Under the pieces are notes generated by a model. That model was given only the letters and a program-made list of their open reading frames with translations, had not been told where the DNA came from and did not search any database. 64,000 bases of DNA from Podarcis raffonei (Eukaryota; Chordata; Lepidosauria; Squamata; Lacertidae): contig NC_070603.1 of assembly GCF_027172205.1 (NCBI RefSeq), forward strand, positions 107,235,803-107,299,802, read 5' to 3'. The position numbers and the translations under genes are program-made. Each line of letters begins with the position of its first letter. The stretch's first letter is position 1. This document shows positions 11,364-23,064 of the stretch, in pieces.

Positions 11364-11604
11364 CAGTGGTACCTTGGGTTACATACGCTTCAGGTTACAT
11401 ACGCTTCAGGTTACATACTCCACTAACCCAGAAATAGTACCTCGGGTTAAGAACTTTGCTTCAGGATGAGAACAGAAATCGTGCTCCGGCGGCGCGGCGG
11501 CAGCGGGAGGCCCCATTAGCTAAAGTGGTGTCTCAGGTTAAAACAGTTTCAGGTTAAGAACGGACCTCAGGAGCAAATTAAGTTCTTAACCCGAGGAACC
11601 ACTG
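11364..11604 (+). mobile_element. Tigger-like MITE
   Basis: Complete, CAGTGGTACCTTGGGTTA to GAGGAACCACTG, TA on both sides. Confidence 0.92.
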
Positions 11605-11606
11605 TA

Positions 11607-12057
11607 TATGTTTCCACTGATACTCCATTACATAGACCGACAATGGCCATTCCTATCGATCTATTTATTTGTGATTCCAAAGTTTAGCGCAAGTGACAAA
11701 CATTTCGGGGCAGGCAACAGCTTAGGGCATGTCATGGTCCTTCCAAAAGCCCAAATCTAAGCATCTCTCCAAAACATCCTTTGATGGGGGATGGCATTGG
11801 AGGCTGGAGTTACGTTACTAGGCTTGCAAAATATTTTTACTATCCTGCTGGGGGCCGACAGAGGAAGGATGGAGAGCTTCGGCCATCCTCCAGAAGCAGC
11901 TCACTGCATTTCTATGGCCGGAGCCAAGGGGGGAGGTTTCGCACCTCTTCTAACAGCCTGTTTGGTTTCCATGTGAAGAGCAGAGGAGAGCTGCCTTGCG
12001 TATTTTTTACTTAAGCCCTCAGGAAAAAATATTCAGTGAATTTTCGCCAAATGCACA
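11607..12057. other. no gene seen
   Basis: Unassigned sequence. Frames near 11781 have no recognisable product. Confidence 0.45.
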
Positions 12058-12059
12058 TA

Positions 12060-12301
12060 CACTGGTACCTCAGGTTAAGCACTTAATTCGTTCCGGAGGT
12101 CCGTTCTTAACCTGAAACTGTTCTTAACCTGAAGCACTACTTTAGCTAATGGGGCCTCCTGCTGCCGCCGCACCGCCGGAGCCCGATTTCTGTTCTCATC
12201 CTGAAGCAAAGTTCTTAACCTGAAGCACTATTTCTGGGTTAGCGGAGTGTGTAACCTGAAGCGTATGTAACCTGAAGCGTATGTAACCCAAGGTACCACT
12301 G
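12060..12301 (-). mobile_element. Tigger-like MITE
   Basis: Complete, inverse orientation, TA flanks (12058-12059, 12302-12303). Confidence 0.92.
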
Positions 12302-12875
12302 TACTTGTATGCCATTCTGCTTAACAGACATGTTTTTGCAACACCCCCTGATATGACACATTTTTAATGTTATTTTTGCTGATGTATGCATTTGTATGCA
12401 CAATTTATCCTAGTTGTGCGTTTTTGTACACATGGATTGGCTACAGAAATGCATTGCAACGTTTTGAGATGTGCAAATTTTGAAGGCTGGCTCCTATTTT
12501 GGTTTGTGCTTCGCTTCAGAAAGTGCCGCTTAGGTAGGTAGACGAATTTGAATGGCAATCTGTTCTCGCTTCCATCCCTCCCAAAATACAAGGCTGGGTT
12601 CAGCTGCTGTGGGAGGGGCTGTTTGGATTAAAAAAATAAATAAATCTTGACCATTGTTGATGTTATTTCAGGTACACATCAGTGCTAAAAAGGAGATAGG
12701 GCAGCAAGTATTAGAAATCATCCCAGAATTGGCCCTACTAAACATCTTCCAAGACAATAATGCCCACTGTCACATGACAAAGAACTCATAACCCACCTAC
12801 TTTCCGCAGCCAGAAACATCATAACCAGACACTGGAGAGACCTGTCAGGAGTAAGCATGGACCAATGGTACCAAA

Positions 12876-13089
12876 CATAGCTGTCAGCCTTCCCTTTTTT
12901 TGCGGGAAATTCCCTTATTTCAGCGCTGTTTCCCGCTGCTATCCCAGATTGTTAGATATCCCGTAGACTGTCTCCAGGACAGGTGAGGCTGCTGATCCCT
13001 TATTTTCAAATCCGAAAGTTTATGCTGCTGATCCCTTATTTTCAAGGCTGCTGATCTCTTATTTTCAAATCTGAAAGTTGACAGCTATG
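12876..13089 (-). mobile_element. hAT-like MITE, TAGCTGTCAA family
   Basis: Ends CATAGCTGTCAGCC and GTTGACAGCTATG. Perfect 8-bp duplication GTACCAAA (12868-12875, 13090-13097) interrupts the L1 coding region. Confidence 0.92.
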
Positions 13090-13593
13090 GTACCAAATAG
13101 TATGGGAAACAGCCCTACTAGAAAAATTAACCAATAAACTGAAACTGACACGGGGACAAATGGAAGAAGACACCTTCACCCCGGTATGGCTCCCCTTTAT
13201 CACATACACAGCCCAACAAGACAACAACAAGAATCCACCAACAGCATACGAATCAATATGGCTAACCTGATTCAAAAACACCCACCCACCCCACTCACAC
13301 ATGAAAACAAAGTTCACCACAGCCAACCATAACCAAGCAACCACACCCTAGGCCAACCCCAACTTCTCTCACCACCAAAGGAACACAAGCGAATAGAACA
13401 AACGACCCTGACACATAACCCCACACGTACATTAAGTAAAATAGAAACTTCGCCACCCGACTCCCTCCATCTCTCCCCCCCTTTTCTTCCTAATGTAACC
13501 CTAATGTCTCAACAAATGAAACTGACCTATAGAAAATGTAACTTAAAGAAAGAGACACTGCGCATACCTTTGTAAACCAAGAAATCTTTAATA

Positions 13594-13834
13594 CAGTGGT
13601 ACCTCAGGTTAAGTACTTAATTCGTTCCGGAGGTCCTTTCTTAACCTGAAACTGTTCTTAACCTAAAGCACCACTTTAGCTAATGGGGCCTCCTGTTGCT
13701 GCTGTGCCGCTGGAGCACTATTTTTGTTCTTATCCTGAAGCAAAATACTTAACCTGAGGTAATATTTCTGGGTTAGTGGGTCTGTAACCTGAAGCGTATG
13801 TAACCTGAAGCGTATGTAACCTGAGGTGCCGCTG
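13594..13834 (-). mobile_element. Tigger-like MITE in an L1 3' UTR
   Basis: Complete, TA flanks. Sits right after AAATCTTTAA in the L1 3' UTR, the same site as the oppositely oriented copy at 42576. Confidence 0.92.
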
Positions 13835-13862
13835 TAATAATTTTTTAAAAAGGAGATAGGGC

Positions 13863-14342
13863 GACAACACTGGCATGCAACGGTCTGGGTGCAGTGTTGT
13901 CTGTAAAGTTAAAGAATGATGGGAAAAGCAGGTGCTCTGGGGAAGCAACTTAAATTATGTGTGAGGGAAACTTGTATGTTACTTAAGAACAAAGAAGTGC
14001 AGGAGGGCGCTTATGTTAGAGTATCTTCCCCACCTACTACATGTGAAGGAGCCATACAAAAGAAAGAGAGAAAGAAAGAGAGAGAGAGAATTTGAGGCTC
14101 AGAGTTAAAGGACTGTATCCAACGTAGTGGGAAGGAGGAGGAACATAAGGAAGACCCTAGTATATGTCCTTAATGTGTTCCTTGTGTGCGCTCCAGGTAG
14201 CAAAAAGTCAAAGGTTTTGCCTTTCCTTTGGCCAATTTTATACTGAACACCCATTTTTACGTGAGTACATTAAGCCAATGTCTGTGGAGCCATTGCTCCA
14301 AAGTTTAAGCTGACTGCTGGCTTCCAGAATTTGGCCATTTCT
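13863..14342. other. no gene seen; GA-rich run at 14062-14090
   Basis: Short AAAG/GA low-complexity tract. The rest is unassigned. Confidence 0.5.
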
Positions 14343-14353
14343 AGTCAAGCCTG

Positions 14354-14755
14354 GACCATAAAGAAGGCTGATTGCCGAAGAATTGACGCTTTTGAATTAT
14401 GGTGCTGGAGGAGACTCTTGAGAGTCCCATGGACTGCAAGAAGATCAAACCTATCCATTCTTAAGGAAATCAGTCCTGAGTGTTCACTGGAAGGACAGAT
14501 CGTGAAGCTGAGGCTCCAATACTTTGGCCAGCTCATGAGAAGAGAAGACTCCCTGGAAAAGACCCTGATGTTGGGAAAGATGGAGGGCACAAGGAGAAGG
14601 GGACGACAGAGGATGAGATGGTTGGATAGTGTCTTTGAAGCCACAAACATGAGTCTGACCAAACTGCGGGAGGCAGTGGAAGACAGAAGTGCCTGGTGTG
14701 CTCTGGTCCATGGGGTCACAAAGAGTCGGACACGACTAAACGACTAAACAACAAC
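14354..14755 (+). repeat. BovB (RTE) LINE 3' end
   Basis: 11-bp duplication AGTCAAGCCTG (14343-14353, 14756-14766). Open frame encodes [39 protein letters not shown] and [12 protein letters not shown], then the ACGACTAAACGACTAAACAA tail. 5' truncated. Confidence 0.96.
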
Positions 14756-14766
14756 AGTCAAGCCTG

Positions 14767-15856
14767 ATGTCCTTTTTATTGTACATTGATTGTGAATTTT
14801 GCTGGTGATGATATTGGGCCGGTGATCCTGTTTTCAGGAGTTTGCACCTGCAAAAGTTTCGGGACAGAAACACTGGTTCGTTTCCAATCAGTGCGTGTCC
14901 CACAGCTTCCTCCCAAAATCCTTTAACTTTTCATTCGAGAAATGTTTCGGGGTACGGTGTGACTCCCACTTTTGTTGCACTAAGGTGCAAGAGTGCATTT
15001 TCAGACAGTGATAATGTAGTAACGTTGGCGGTTTCATCACAGAACAACTAATAAAGCAGATTGATGTGTGGACATCCCCCTATAAACCCACCACAAAATG
15101 CACTGTCATTGCAACAGGAACATGTTGCCCCTCCCTCAAACAAACAAAAACATCTGTCTGGATTGGCCCAAAGTAGGTATACGTATTCTATTATCGCAAG
15201 CTTTATTTGCTTTTTAAACTAGCCCTGGCTTATGATTACAGATGATTTTGCATTTTTACGAGTTAAAAACCCCCAAAACAGAACACATTAATGACTGTTG
15301 AAACAAAATCTACTTAGACATGGGAAGTTGGCGCCAGAATCTAAATGGCTTGCCCTGCATATGACATACTTGATTCTGTCAGAGATATGAATGCGCTATC
15401 TCCAGAGGAGGCCTGGCAGCTCCCAAGACAGAAAACAGGCTGCGCCTGATTGCTAAGAATAGGCCCTGCTAAGTTTTTATTGCGCTTATCTTTATTTTCC
15501 CTCCCCAACACGGTCCAAAAGCAACCCTGAAATTGAAACTGGCCCTGCCTAGAACATGATTTTTTGCGTTGTTCATTGATTTAAGATGCGGGGCCAGATT
15601 TGGACCAAAGCCGTCCTGGATTATTATTATTATTAATAATAATAATAATAATGACTAACACCAAAAAAGGACATAGCACAGTGTGTTATGAATGTCAATG
15701 AATGTGGGCAGAGCCACTCATATTGTTCCTAGATATCCAGCTTTACAGAAGAGAGGAGATTCAGACTGCAATAGTCTCTGCACTGTAGGAACAAAAACAT
15801 TTTCACTTAGGTGTTAGAAGGACTGCAATGGTGGTGCCTGATAACCCACTCTAGAG
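14767..15856. other. no gene seen; TTA/TAA repeat at 15620-15655
   Basis: A short palindromic TTA/TAA microsatellite. Otherwise unassigned intergenic sequence. Confidence 0.45.
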
Positions 15857-15858
15857 AA

Positions 15859-16537
15859 GATGCGGGTGGCACTGTGGTCTAAATCACAGAACCTAGGGCT
15901 TGCTGATCAGAAGGTTGGCGGTTCGAATCCCCATGACAGGGTGAGCTCCCGTTGCTCAGTCCCTGCTCCTGTCAACCTAGCAGTTCGAAAGCACGTCAAA
16001 GTGTTGAATGGTCTCTTTAAATTTGAAGGTTCATTATTGTTCCACAAGATGTGTATTTCTTTAAGGGCCAGAGCAAATAACGTGACCTGGTTTTACAGCT
16101 GTGAAGCAGTATAGCAGGTGCTGTTAAGTTATGTTAATTAAGCTGTTTGGTATAGTATATAAAGAGCAGCACCTAGCTTTCACAGTACCCTGGTGGTTGG
16201 GTCATGCTTATTGATATAGTATAATTAATGTAAAAGGAGTTTTTGTTTTTGTTATTAAAACCTAGTTAAAGTCATTTTGTGTTTCTACAGTGCAACTAGT
16301 CTGCAAATAGCCAACACAAAGTGCAAGTAGATAAATAGGTACCTCTCCGGCGGGAAGGTAAACGGCGTTTCCGTGCGCTGCTCTGGTTTGCCAGAAGCAG
16401 CTTAGTCATGCTGGCCACATGACCTGGAAGCTATACGCCAGCTCCCTCGGCCAGTAAAGCGAGATGAGCGCCGCAACCCCAGAGTTGTCTGCGACTGGAC
16501 TTAACGGTCAGGGGTCCCTTTACCTTTACCTTTTACC
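15859..16537 (+). repeat. tRNA-derived SINE (Sauria/Squam type) split by a solo LTR
   Basis: Head 15859-16001 with GGTTCGAATCCCC and tail 16317-16537 with GGTAAACGGCGTTTCCG and CCCTTTACCTTTACC form one normal SINE once the LTR is ignored. Confidence 0.92.
16002..16316 (+). mobile_element. solo LTR of an endogenous retrovirus or LTR retrotransposon
   Basis: 315 bp, begins TGTTG and ends CAACA, with a perfect 5-bp duplication CAAAG (15997-16001, 16317-16321). Has a TATA-like TATATAAAG and an ATTAAA-type signal. Only the LTR remains; the internal genes are gone. Younger than the SINE it sits in. Confidence 0.88.
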
Positions 16538-16539
16538 AT

Positions 16540-17396
16540 GCCTCTGCTTTTAATTGCTTGATGATTTTGGCCATGTCTTATGTATAATTTTATCTGCACA
16601 CCACCTGGAAGTGTATTTATTTTTATCAAAAGAGTTTGTAAGTTTTCTAAGCAAATAAATAAATGATCGGTTTTCCTATCATGCACAGCAGATATGTGTT
16701 TTCTGTATAGCTGGGAAATGCAGTTTTAGTCCTAGAATTAATTACTGAAACACGGCCACTATCAGCCGGACCCTGGCACGCGTGTGATACTGCTTACTGT
16801 CAGCCTTGCAGTGAATAATTACAATTGTATAATCCAAGTGTCCCTGTTTCATGCTGACAAATGTACGAAGGACTTACTGAGATGGGGACAGAAACACACA
16901 CAAGCCGGAGAGGCTGCCTTCCGCCAGAATCTGTGCCTTGCACACCCTCACATTAGTCTGAACCAAACAGCCACCCAAACTTGCCAGCTCTTCCCTTCTT
17001 GTACTGGAAGGAGATTGCAAGGATTTAGGCAATCGGCAGCCACCGGCAGCAGTACACAGACTCCCTCCAAACCGAGCCACCAATATGGAATCGCAGCGGT
17101 ACCAGCTTCCAGTGGTTTCTGCCGAGGGCTGTGGCCAGAAGGCATTACACACAGAAAGGGGAAGGGTCACCCTCTGCATACCAAGAAGACCCCACTGGCT
17201 TTCTGGTAGGAAAGGCCAGCAGCCCCTGCAGTCTTTGTGTATGCATTTTGACACATATGTAGAAACTTTTCAGTCAGGAAACAAGCCCTCTTCTCCTCCC
17301 TCCTTTGCATCCCTACGACTATCCCACAGACATTCTCCTCCACCCTGTGAGGCTGTTGCATGCGAGCAGCAGCTGTTACCATGCAACTTAGAGGGG
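16540..17396. other. no gene seen
   Basis: Several overlapping short frames exist around 16780-17400 on both strands. None shows a domain or splice structure I can support. Confidence 0.4.
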
Positions 17397-17401
17397 GGTG
17401 C

Positions 17402-17659
17402 TGTTATGTACTGAGCTGAATAGGATTCAGAATGCAGCAGTCTGATTGGTCCACAGGAGCCACCCAATCCAGCTCCAGGTGGAAGTGAATCCGCAACCTG
17501 ATTGGCCTACAGGTGAATCCCGGAATTAGCCAATCACGTGGGGCCCATTGTTTAAATAATGTATATAAAGCAGACATTCTGGGGAAACTTCCATTCCTCC
17601 TCACCACTATGAGCCGAATAAAGAGCACAAAATCGACTCTTGACTCCGAGTATATTTCA
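17402..17659 (+). mobile_element. solo LTR with retroviral-type promoter layout
   Basis: 258 bp, TG...CA, with a perfect 5-bp duplication GGTGC (17397-17401, 17660-17664). In order: several ATTGG/CCAAT boxes, TATATAAAG, AATAAAG. This U3-R-U5 order is gammaretrovirus-like. Fossil: only the LTR remains. Confidence 0.9.
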
Positions 17660-17664
17660 GGTGC

Positions 17665-18005
17665 ACTTGTACCCAGCCCCCTCTGCTCAATCTCAGCTCC
17701 ACCACCTCCACGCCTGTTCAAAGCCTGCACTTGGGGCTCTTTTCTATCCCCTGGTCGAAGTGCAATGTTGGCTCCTCTGAGTATGGAGATCAAAGGCAGC
17801 TCCCCCAGCCTTGGCAAATGCAGGCCTAGAACTGAAGGCAGCAGCGGGGGGGGGGGGGACAAACGTCGCAGGAGAGACAGAAATCAGATTACGGTTCCAA
17901 GTCAGGGCCGCCAAGCGGTCAGGACACAACTTTTTTCTTGACAGTAGTGGAGAGAGGTCAGGGCTTCAAGATTGGCAAAGGCCCTCCGCCCCCAGTAAAC
18001 TCTGC
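17665..18005. other. no gene seen; short poly-G at 17848-17859
   Basis: Overlapping frames on both strands without recognisable product. Confidence 0.4.
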
Positions 18006-18009
18006 CATT

Positions 18010-18236
18010 TTCGCTTTTATTTATTACATTTCTATCCCATCTCTCTTCCATGGAGCTCATAGTGGTGTATGTAGCTGTCCCGCCCCCCCAGCACATTTTA
18101 TCCACACACAGCAATCCCTGTCAGTCTGAGAGGCAGTGACTGGCCCAAGGTCACCCAGCGAGCTTCGGGGCCGAGTGGGGGATTCAAACCCTGGTTTCCC
18201 AGGTCCTTGTCCGACACTCTAACCACCGCCCTGCAC
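18010..18236 (-). repeat. CORE/MIR-type SINE, antisense
   Basis: CAGTGACTGGCCCAAGGTCA and GGATTCAAACCCTGG are the reverse of the MIR core and B box. Moderately diverged. Confidence 0.7.
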
Positions 18237-18239
18237 TTC

Positions 18240-19234
18240 CAGAGAGTGCCCAAGATCGAAGACTGGATAGCCACACATCATCTTTCAAAAAGGACGGTCC
18301 TGTGTTTGAAGGAGTCCTCTCTCTGTGAAGGCCTCTCTGGTACAAGTTTGGTTTCAAAAGAGGGAAGGCCTTGAGGCTGTCCATCAACAGGGAGCATCTG
18401 GGCCCAGCGCACTGAGGTAGCGCATGCAAGCTACCTGGTCACAGCTTCCTATACTAGGGTGACAGTAAATATGTGCATATAAACCAGCACATGCAAGCAT
18501 TATGCAAATATTCAGTATGCCCTCTTTTCCAGTCAAGCATTTTCTTACTTTTGGCAATGTGTAAGTAGCTACCCTACTGTAAGTAGGCCCTGTCCATAGC
18601 CCCATAAAATCCCAGAGCTGGTATTGTATTGGGGCCAGAAAAGCCAATAAACTTTTTTTTTTAATTACCCATAATGCAACACATTCTTCCATCTTTCAAC
18701 CTGACTTGGCCTCTGCTGTGGTACCTCCTGCTCCTTGCCAGATTCTTCCATACTCCACCCTAACTCAAAAATTCTACTTCCCAGTTCCATCTGAAAGGAA
18801 ATATCTTTGAAATAAAATACTGGCAGTCCTTCTTCCAGAGTGGCAGAGTTGGATGCAGATGTACCTGTCAATGGTTCCAAAGACATTCTAGGCCTAATTC
18901 TTGCAGGTAGCCCACCTGGTGGTGATTCTATTTCCCATCTATTTCACTTCAGATGGAGGGTGGGAGGACAGCTGACTGAGCGCTCCTCAAAAGAGAATTC
19001 CCTGTACACAGAAAGCTAGCCTATCAGGAACAAGGCATGCCTAGGCATGTCCCAGACATTCTAATTTTCCATGGGTAAGGATTGTTTATTTATTTTTTAC
19101 ACAAAAGAAAGTTCAGCCACACGTGCCCCCATCTGCCATCTGATGTGTTGTAGCTCAGGCACACATTTGCCATGGTGGGGGATTTCTCTGGACAACTAGT
19201 TTATTCAACCTTTATTGAGGATTTGTTCTGATCT
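18240..19234. other. no gene seen
   Basis: Unassigned. A T-run at 18652 and a few short frames only. Confidence 0.4.
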
Positions 19235-19242
19235 GTTTAGAG

Positions 19243-19378
19243 CAGGCATGGCCAAACTTGGCCCTCCAGATGTTTTGGGACTACAATTCCCATCATCCCT
19301 GACCACTGGTCCTGTCAGCTAGGGATGATGGGAGTTGGAGTCCCAAAACATCTGGAGGGCCAAGTTTGGCCATGCCTG
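19243..19378. mobile_element. palindromic hAT-like MITE
   Basis: Near-perfect hairpin beginning CAGGCATGGCCAAACTTGG and ending in its inverse. 8-bp duplication GTTTAGAG/ATTTAGAG. Same family as 51618-51753. Confidence 0.88.
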
Positions 19379-19386
19379 ATTTAGAG

Positions 19387-20260
19387 GATAGCTAGATGAC
19401 AATGAGCATTCATCCTGATTTGCTTACACGTCTGTTAATAATTGTTCAACCTACACTTTTCAAAGCATTTCCCCAACACTTTGCAAACCATTAAAAACTG
19501 TGTGTTGTGGTTTTGTGTTTTTTTAAAGTTGATTAAGTTGAGATTCCTGCATTGCAGGGGGTTGGACTAGATGACCCTTGGGATCGTTTCCAATTCTATT
19601 ATTTGTTGTGTTGGGTGCGACAAACCACTTAAATGCACACCAAAGGCACAAACCTTAAGTTCTGGTATGTACCTGTATCCCTCCCACAAAATACTAACAG
19701 TCCGGATGCACCCCAAGGCATTTATGTCAGTAGATCTCAAACAGTTTGCATCAAAACATAGAAACACATAAACCATCTCAGCAACTTAAGAAGAAAAATC
19801 CAAGTACAATACAGAACAGTATCCATAAAGCTAGCAATAATCGTAAAGCAAACACGTTTTTTTTTATTAAGATGACAAATCATACAAAGACATAGGGATT
19901 ACGACAAATGATTCCGGCACTTATGTCTTATATGAGCATATTTGCAAGCTGCTGTCACACAGGGACGCAGTAGCAAGGCATGTCCCTTCCTGGGCCCAGC
20001 TGAGAGTATCCATGGTAACTGTCCTCACTTATCAGCCAGTCCACAGCATAAAAACCATACCAGTCCATACCCCATTCAGGATCCCCTCCTGGCCTCTCTA
20101 GGATATTGATGTTATTGCTTTGCCACAGACTAATTGGTTTCCTTATTTCTTCCCGGTTTACCACACTATCAAGGAAAGGTATGTTCTAGCATCTACACTA
20201 CGAGCACTCGAGTTTACCTTTTGTGGCGTCCAACAAATTTGGGGAGTGCTAAGAATTATC
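19387..20260. other. CR1 scrap at 19530-19600; otherwise nothing seen
   Basis: CATTGCAGGGGGTTGGACTA and GATGACCCTTGGGAT mark a CR1-type 3' end. No gene. Confidence 0.45.
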
Positions 20261-20264
20261 TGTT

Positions 20265-20392
20265 CTCGAGCCGTAACCCAGCCTTCCTCAATCTGATGAC
20301 CTCCAGGCACTGGTGGACTACAACTCCCATCATCCCCATCCCATGCTAACTGGGGCTGAGAGGAGTTGTAGTCTAAAAAAACCTGAAAGACA
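20265..20392. mobile_element. decayed palindromic hAT-like MITE
   Basis: CTACAACTCCCATCATCCC on one arm and GAGAGGAGTTGTAGTC on the other. Ends diverged. Confidence 0.5.
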
Positions 20393-20410
20393 CTTCAATT
20401 GGGGAAGACT

Positions 20411-20911
20411 GCAGACCCTCCAAGTGTCCCTGTTTTCCAGGGACAGTTCCGGATTTAGAGAAAGCCTTCCCGGTCTCTGATTTGATCCTGGAATGTCCCT
20501 CATTTCCATAAAGGTAAAGGGACCCCTGAACGTTAAGTCCAGTCGCGGACGACTCTGGGGTTGCAGCGCTCATCTCGCTTTATTGGCCGAGGGAGTTGGC
20601 GTACAGCTTCCGGGTCATGTGGCCAGCATGACTAAGCTGCTTCTGGTGAACCAGAGCAGCGCACGGAAATGCCGTTTACCTTCCCACCAGAGCAGTACCT
20701 ATTTATCTACTTGCACTTTGACGTGCTTTCAAACTGCTAGGTTGGCAGGAGCAGGGACAGAGCAATGGGAGCTCACCCCGTCACGGGGATTCGAACCGCC
20801 AACCTTCCGATCAGCAAGCCCTAGGCTCTGTGGTTTAGACCACAGTGCCACCCGCGTCCCTCATTTCCTTAGGATGCCCCTATTTTCATCGGAGAAATGT
20901 TGGAGGGTATG
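20411..20911 (-). mobile_element. inverted-repeat DNA element (ACCCTCCAA ends) split by a SINE
   Basis: Outer ends ACCCTCCAAGTGTCCC and ATGTTGGAGGGT. Internal match to the copy at 61671-61852 in the other orientation. The SINE at 20508-20855 is inserted within it. Confidence 0.7.
20508..20855 (-). repeat. tRNA-derived SINE (Sauria/Squam type)
   Basis: Full-length, antisense. 13-bp duplication GTCCCTCATTTCC (20495-20507, 20856-20868). Confidence 0.93.
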
Positions 20912-20914
20912 GAG

Positions 20915-21085
20915 TTATGTGACCCTCCGAGCCAAGGAGATATGTAACTATACAACCCTTAGAAGACATCTGAAGGCAGCCCTGTAGAAGGAAGTGTTTT
21001 AATGTTTTATTATGTTTTTGTATATGCTGGAAGCCACCCAGAGTTGCTGGAGCAACCAAGTCAGATGGGCAAGATATAAATGTTG
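20915..21085 (+). repeat. L2 LINE 3' tail, diverged
   Basis: AGAAGACATCTGAAGGCAGC and GTCAGATGGGCAAGATATAA match the L2 ends at 4672 and 34740. Confidence 0.75.
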
Positions 21086-21089
21086 TTGT

Positions 21090-22047
21090 TAGAATAGGAC
21101 ATCCCTATTTTCATCAGAGGAATGTTGTAGGGTATGAGAATGCCCAATGAAGGAACATGCAGCTGTCCCATATGGGGATCAAACCTGCAACCTAGTGTCA
21201 TCAGCACCATGCTCTAACCAACGGAGATCGATAGATAAAAACAGCATGCAGAGGATAGGCCAATAGCACCCCAGGAGATGTACATTGCCATCCCTTCTGT
21301 GACATGTGATCAAGTGCTGCCTGCTCCTCTACATCACTGCAGAACGGCGCATACTGCTTCATTCACCTTCATTGGAGATTGTGTCCAGGTCTGGATTTAA
21401 GCGCCGCTGTCTAAATCCTGGCTCTACCCTGACAGTTCCCAGCATTCCCTGGAGCCAAGAGGGAATAACAAACCCCTACTGGCATGACAGGTAAGGGGAC
21501 TTGAAACCTTTCCCTGCCCCCGTGATCCCAATCCAGACTGTCTCCCACCCACTTGCTCCTTCTATTTGCATTGAGGACAAAAGCTGCCATTGGAGCTAAC
21601 TGCGTCAGTTGCGCCTCATCTGATCTGGCCCCCTGATCTTTTTATTTGAAACGATGTGCTTTCAGGATTAGCTGCTTCTTTGTTAATAGCTTAGTAGATG
21701 GGAGTTACCTAGAAACCAGCCCTACAGGACTCAGCTGCGTGCCTGCTTCGACCGCTATCTATCCAATAAAAGATATGATTTTTACCCTACTTCATACCTC
21801 TTTGAAAATGAAACAACATTAAGAGCTTTGAGCCTGACCTTCTGTCTTATGTGAGACATTTGCTATTTCCTCCTTACTCTATCAAACCCATTACATTGTG
21901 TTTGGCTAAAATGTCCAACCTTGATTCCAAGGCCGCAAGGCTTTGGAAAATCCATCACTCTCCTGGCAGACTGTCCTGGTTCATCCTCTTTAATAAACAA
22001 TGGGCTCCTATTTCCAGTTTGAATTTGTCTTGTTTTAACTGGCCCCT
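21090..22047. other. no gene seen
   Basis: A decayed ACCCTCCAA-type scrap at 21090-21140 and a weak antisense tRNA-like SINE scrap at 21140-21235. No coding signal. Confidence 0.4.
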
Positions 22048-22059
22048 TTGTCATATTAA

Positions 22060-22397
22060 AGGGATGTGGGTTAAACCACAGAGCCTAGGACTTGCCAATC
22101 AGAAGGTTGGCGGTTCGAATCCCCACGACGGGGTGAGTTCCCATTGCTTGGTCCCTGCTCTTGCCAACCTAGCAGTTCGAAAGCGTGTCAAAATGCAAGT
22201 AGATAAATAGGTACCGCTCCGGCGGGAAGGTAAACGGCGTTTCCGTGCACTGCTCTGGTTCGCCAGAAGCGGCTTAGTCATGCTGGCCACATGACCCAGA
22301 AGCTGTACGCCAGCTCTCTCGGCCAATAAAGCAAGATGAGCGCCGCAACCCCAGAGTCGGCCACGACTGGACCTAATGGTCAGGGGTCCCTTTACCT
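22060..22397 (+). repeat. tRNA-derived SINE (Sauria/Squam type), 5'-trimmed
   Basis: Starts inside the tRNA part (GTGGGTTAAACCACAGAGCC). 12-bp duplication TTTGTCATATTA (22048-22059, 22398-22409). Confidence 0.92.
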
Positions 22398-22409
22398 TTT
22401 GTCATATTA

Positions 22410-22862
22410 TAGTCTTTAAGAATCCAGAAATATTCCTCTGTGACATAATCATGCTCTTGGGGCAGCAATCAGTTTGATCCTGGTTTGTGACCTGAGTTTG
22501 TAGTTAAGAACTTAAGCCACAGTTTCCTGGTTCAGGCGTTACAGGTAACTGCGGTGTAACAAAACTCAGAAGTCTTGCATCAAGGTGTGTGAGAGAGACA
22601 TTTGTACAATGCACACTGCCATATGCTTCATACGGGTAAAAACAAAAGGGTAAATAAGGAAATCATTTTAGTAAGGGCTGGTGCACAATGTGGCCTTGGC
22701 ACCTTAGAAACCATGGTTTGCAAAAATGTGTGCTCCTCCCCCCACTTTTTTCATTCTTCCAAAATTTAGTTCTCCACATTTTCACATCGATTTATAACCT
22801 TTTTTTAAAGTCCTCAGGAAAATCCACCAGCATTTCACTGCAATATTTTCCTCAAATATAGA
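22410..22862. other. no gene seen
   Basis: Nothing assignable. Confidence 0.4.
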
Positions 22863-22865
22863 CAT

Positions 22866-23062
22866 TTCAAAGAATTATAGAGTTGGAAGGGACCACAATC
22901 GAGTCCAACCCCCTGCAATGCAGAAATCTCAACTAAAGCATCCATGACAGATGGCCATCCAACCTCTGCTTAAAAACCCCCAAGGAAGGAAAGTCCACCA
23001 CCTCCAGAGGGTGTTTCTACCACTGTTCAACAGTCCTTACCCTCAGAAAGTTATTCCTGATG
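22866..23062 (-). repeat. CR1 LINE 3' end, antisense
   Basis: AGAGTTGGAAGGGACCACAA, CCAACCCCCTGCAATGCAG, then CTCAGAAAGTTATTCCTGAT, the CR1 pattern known from birds and reptiles. Confidence 0.8.
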
Positions 23063-23064
23063 TT

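Larger units (their letters stand above)
12703..13846 (+). repeat. L1 LINE 3' end (GC-richer subfamily) with two MITEs inside
   Basis: 16-bp duplication AAAAAGGAGATAGGGC (12687-12702, 13847-13862). Closely matches the L1 at 40690-42841 through the ORF2 end and 3' UTR. Holds a hAT-like MITE at 12876-13089 and a Tigger MITE at 13594-13834. Confidence 0.9.

Noticed and set aside
16784-17467. Cluster of frames on both strands as a lost gene
   Set aside because: No recognisable domain, no splice pattern, and frames overlap freely. No evidence beyond being open.
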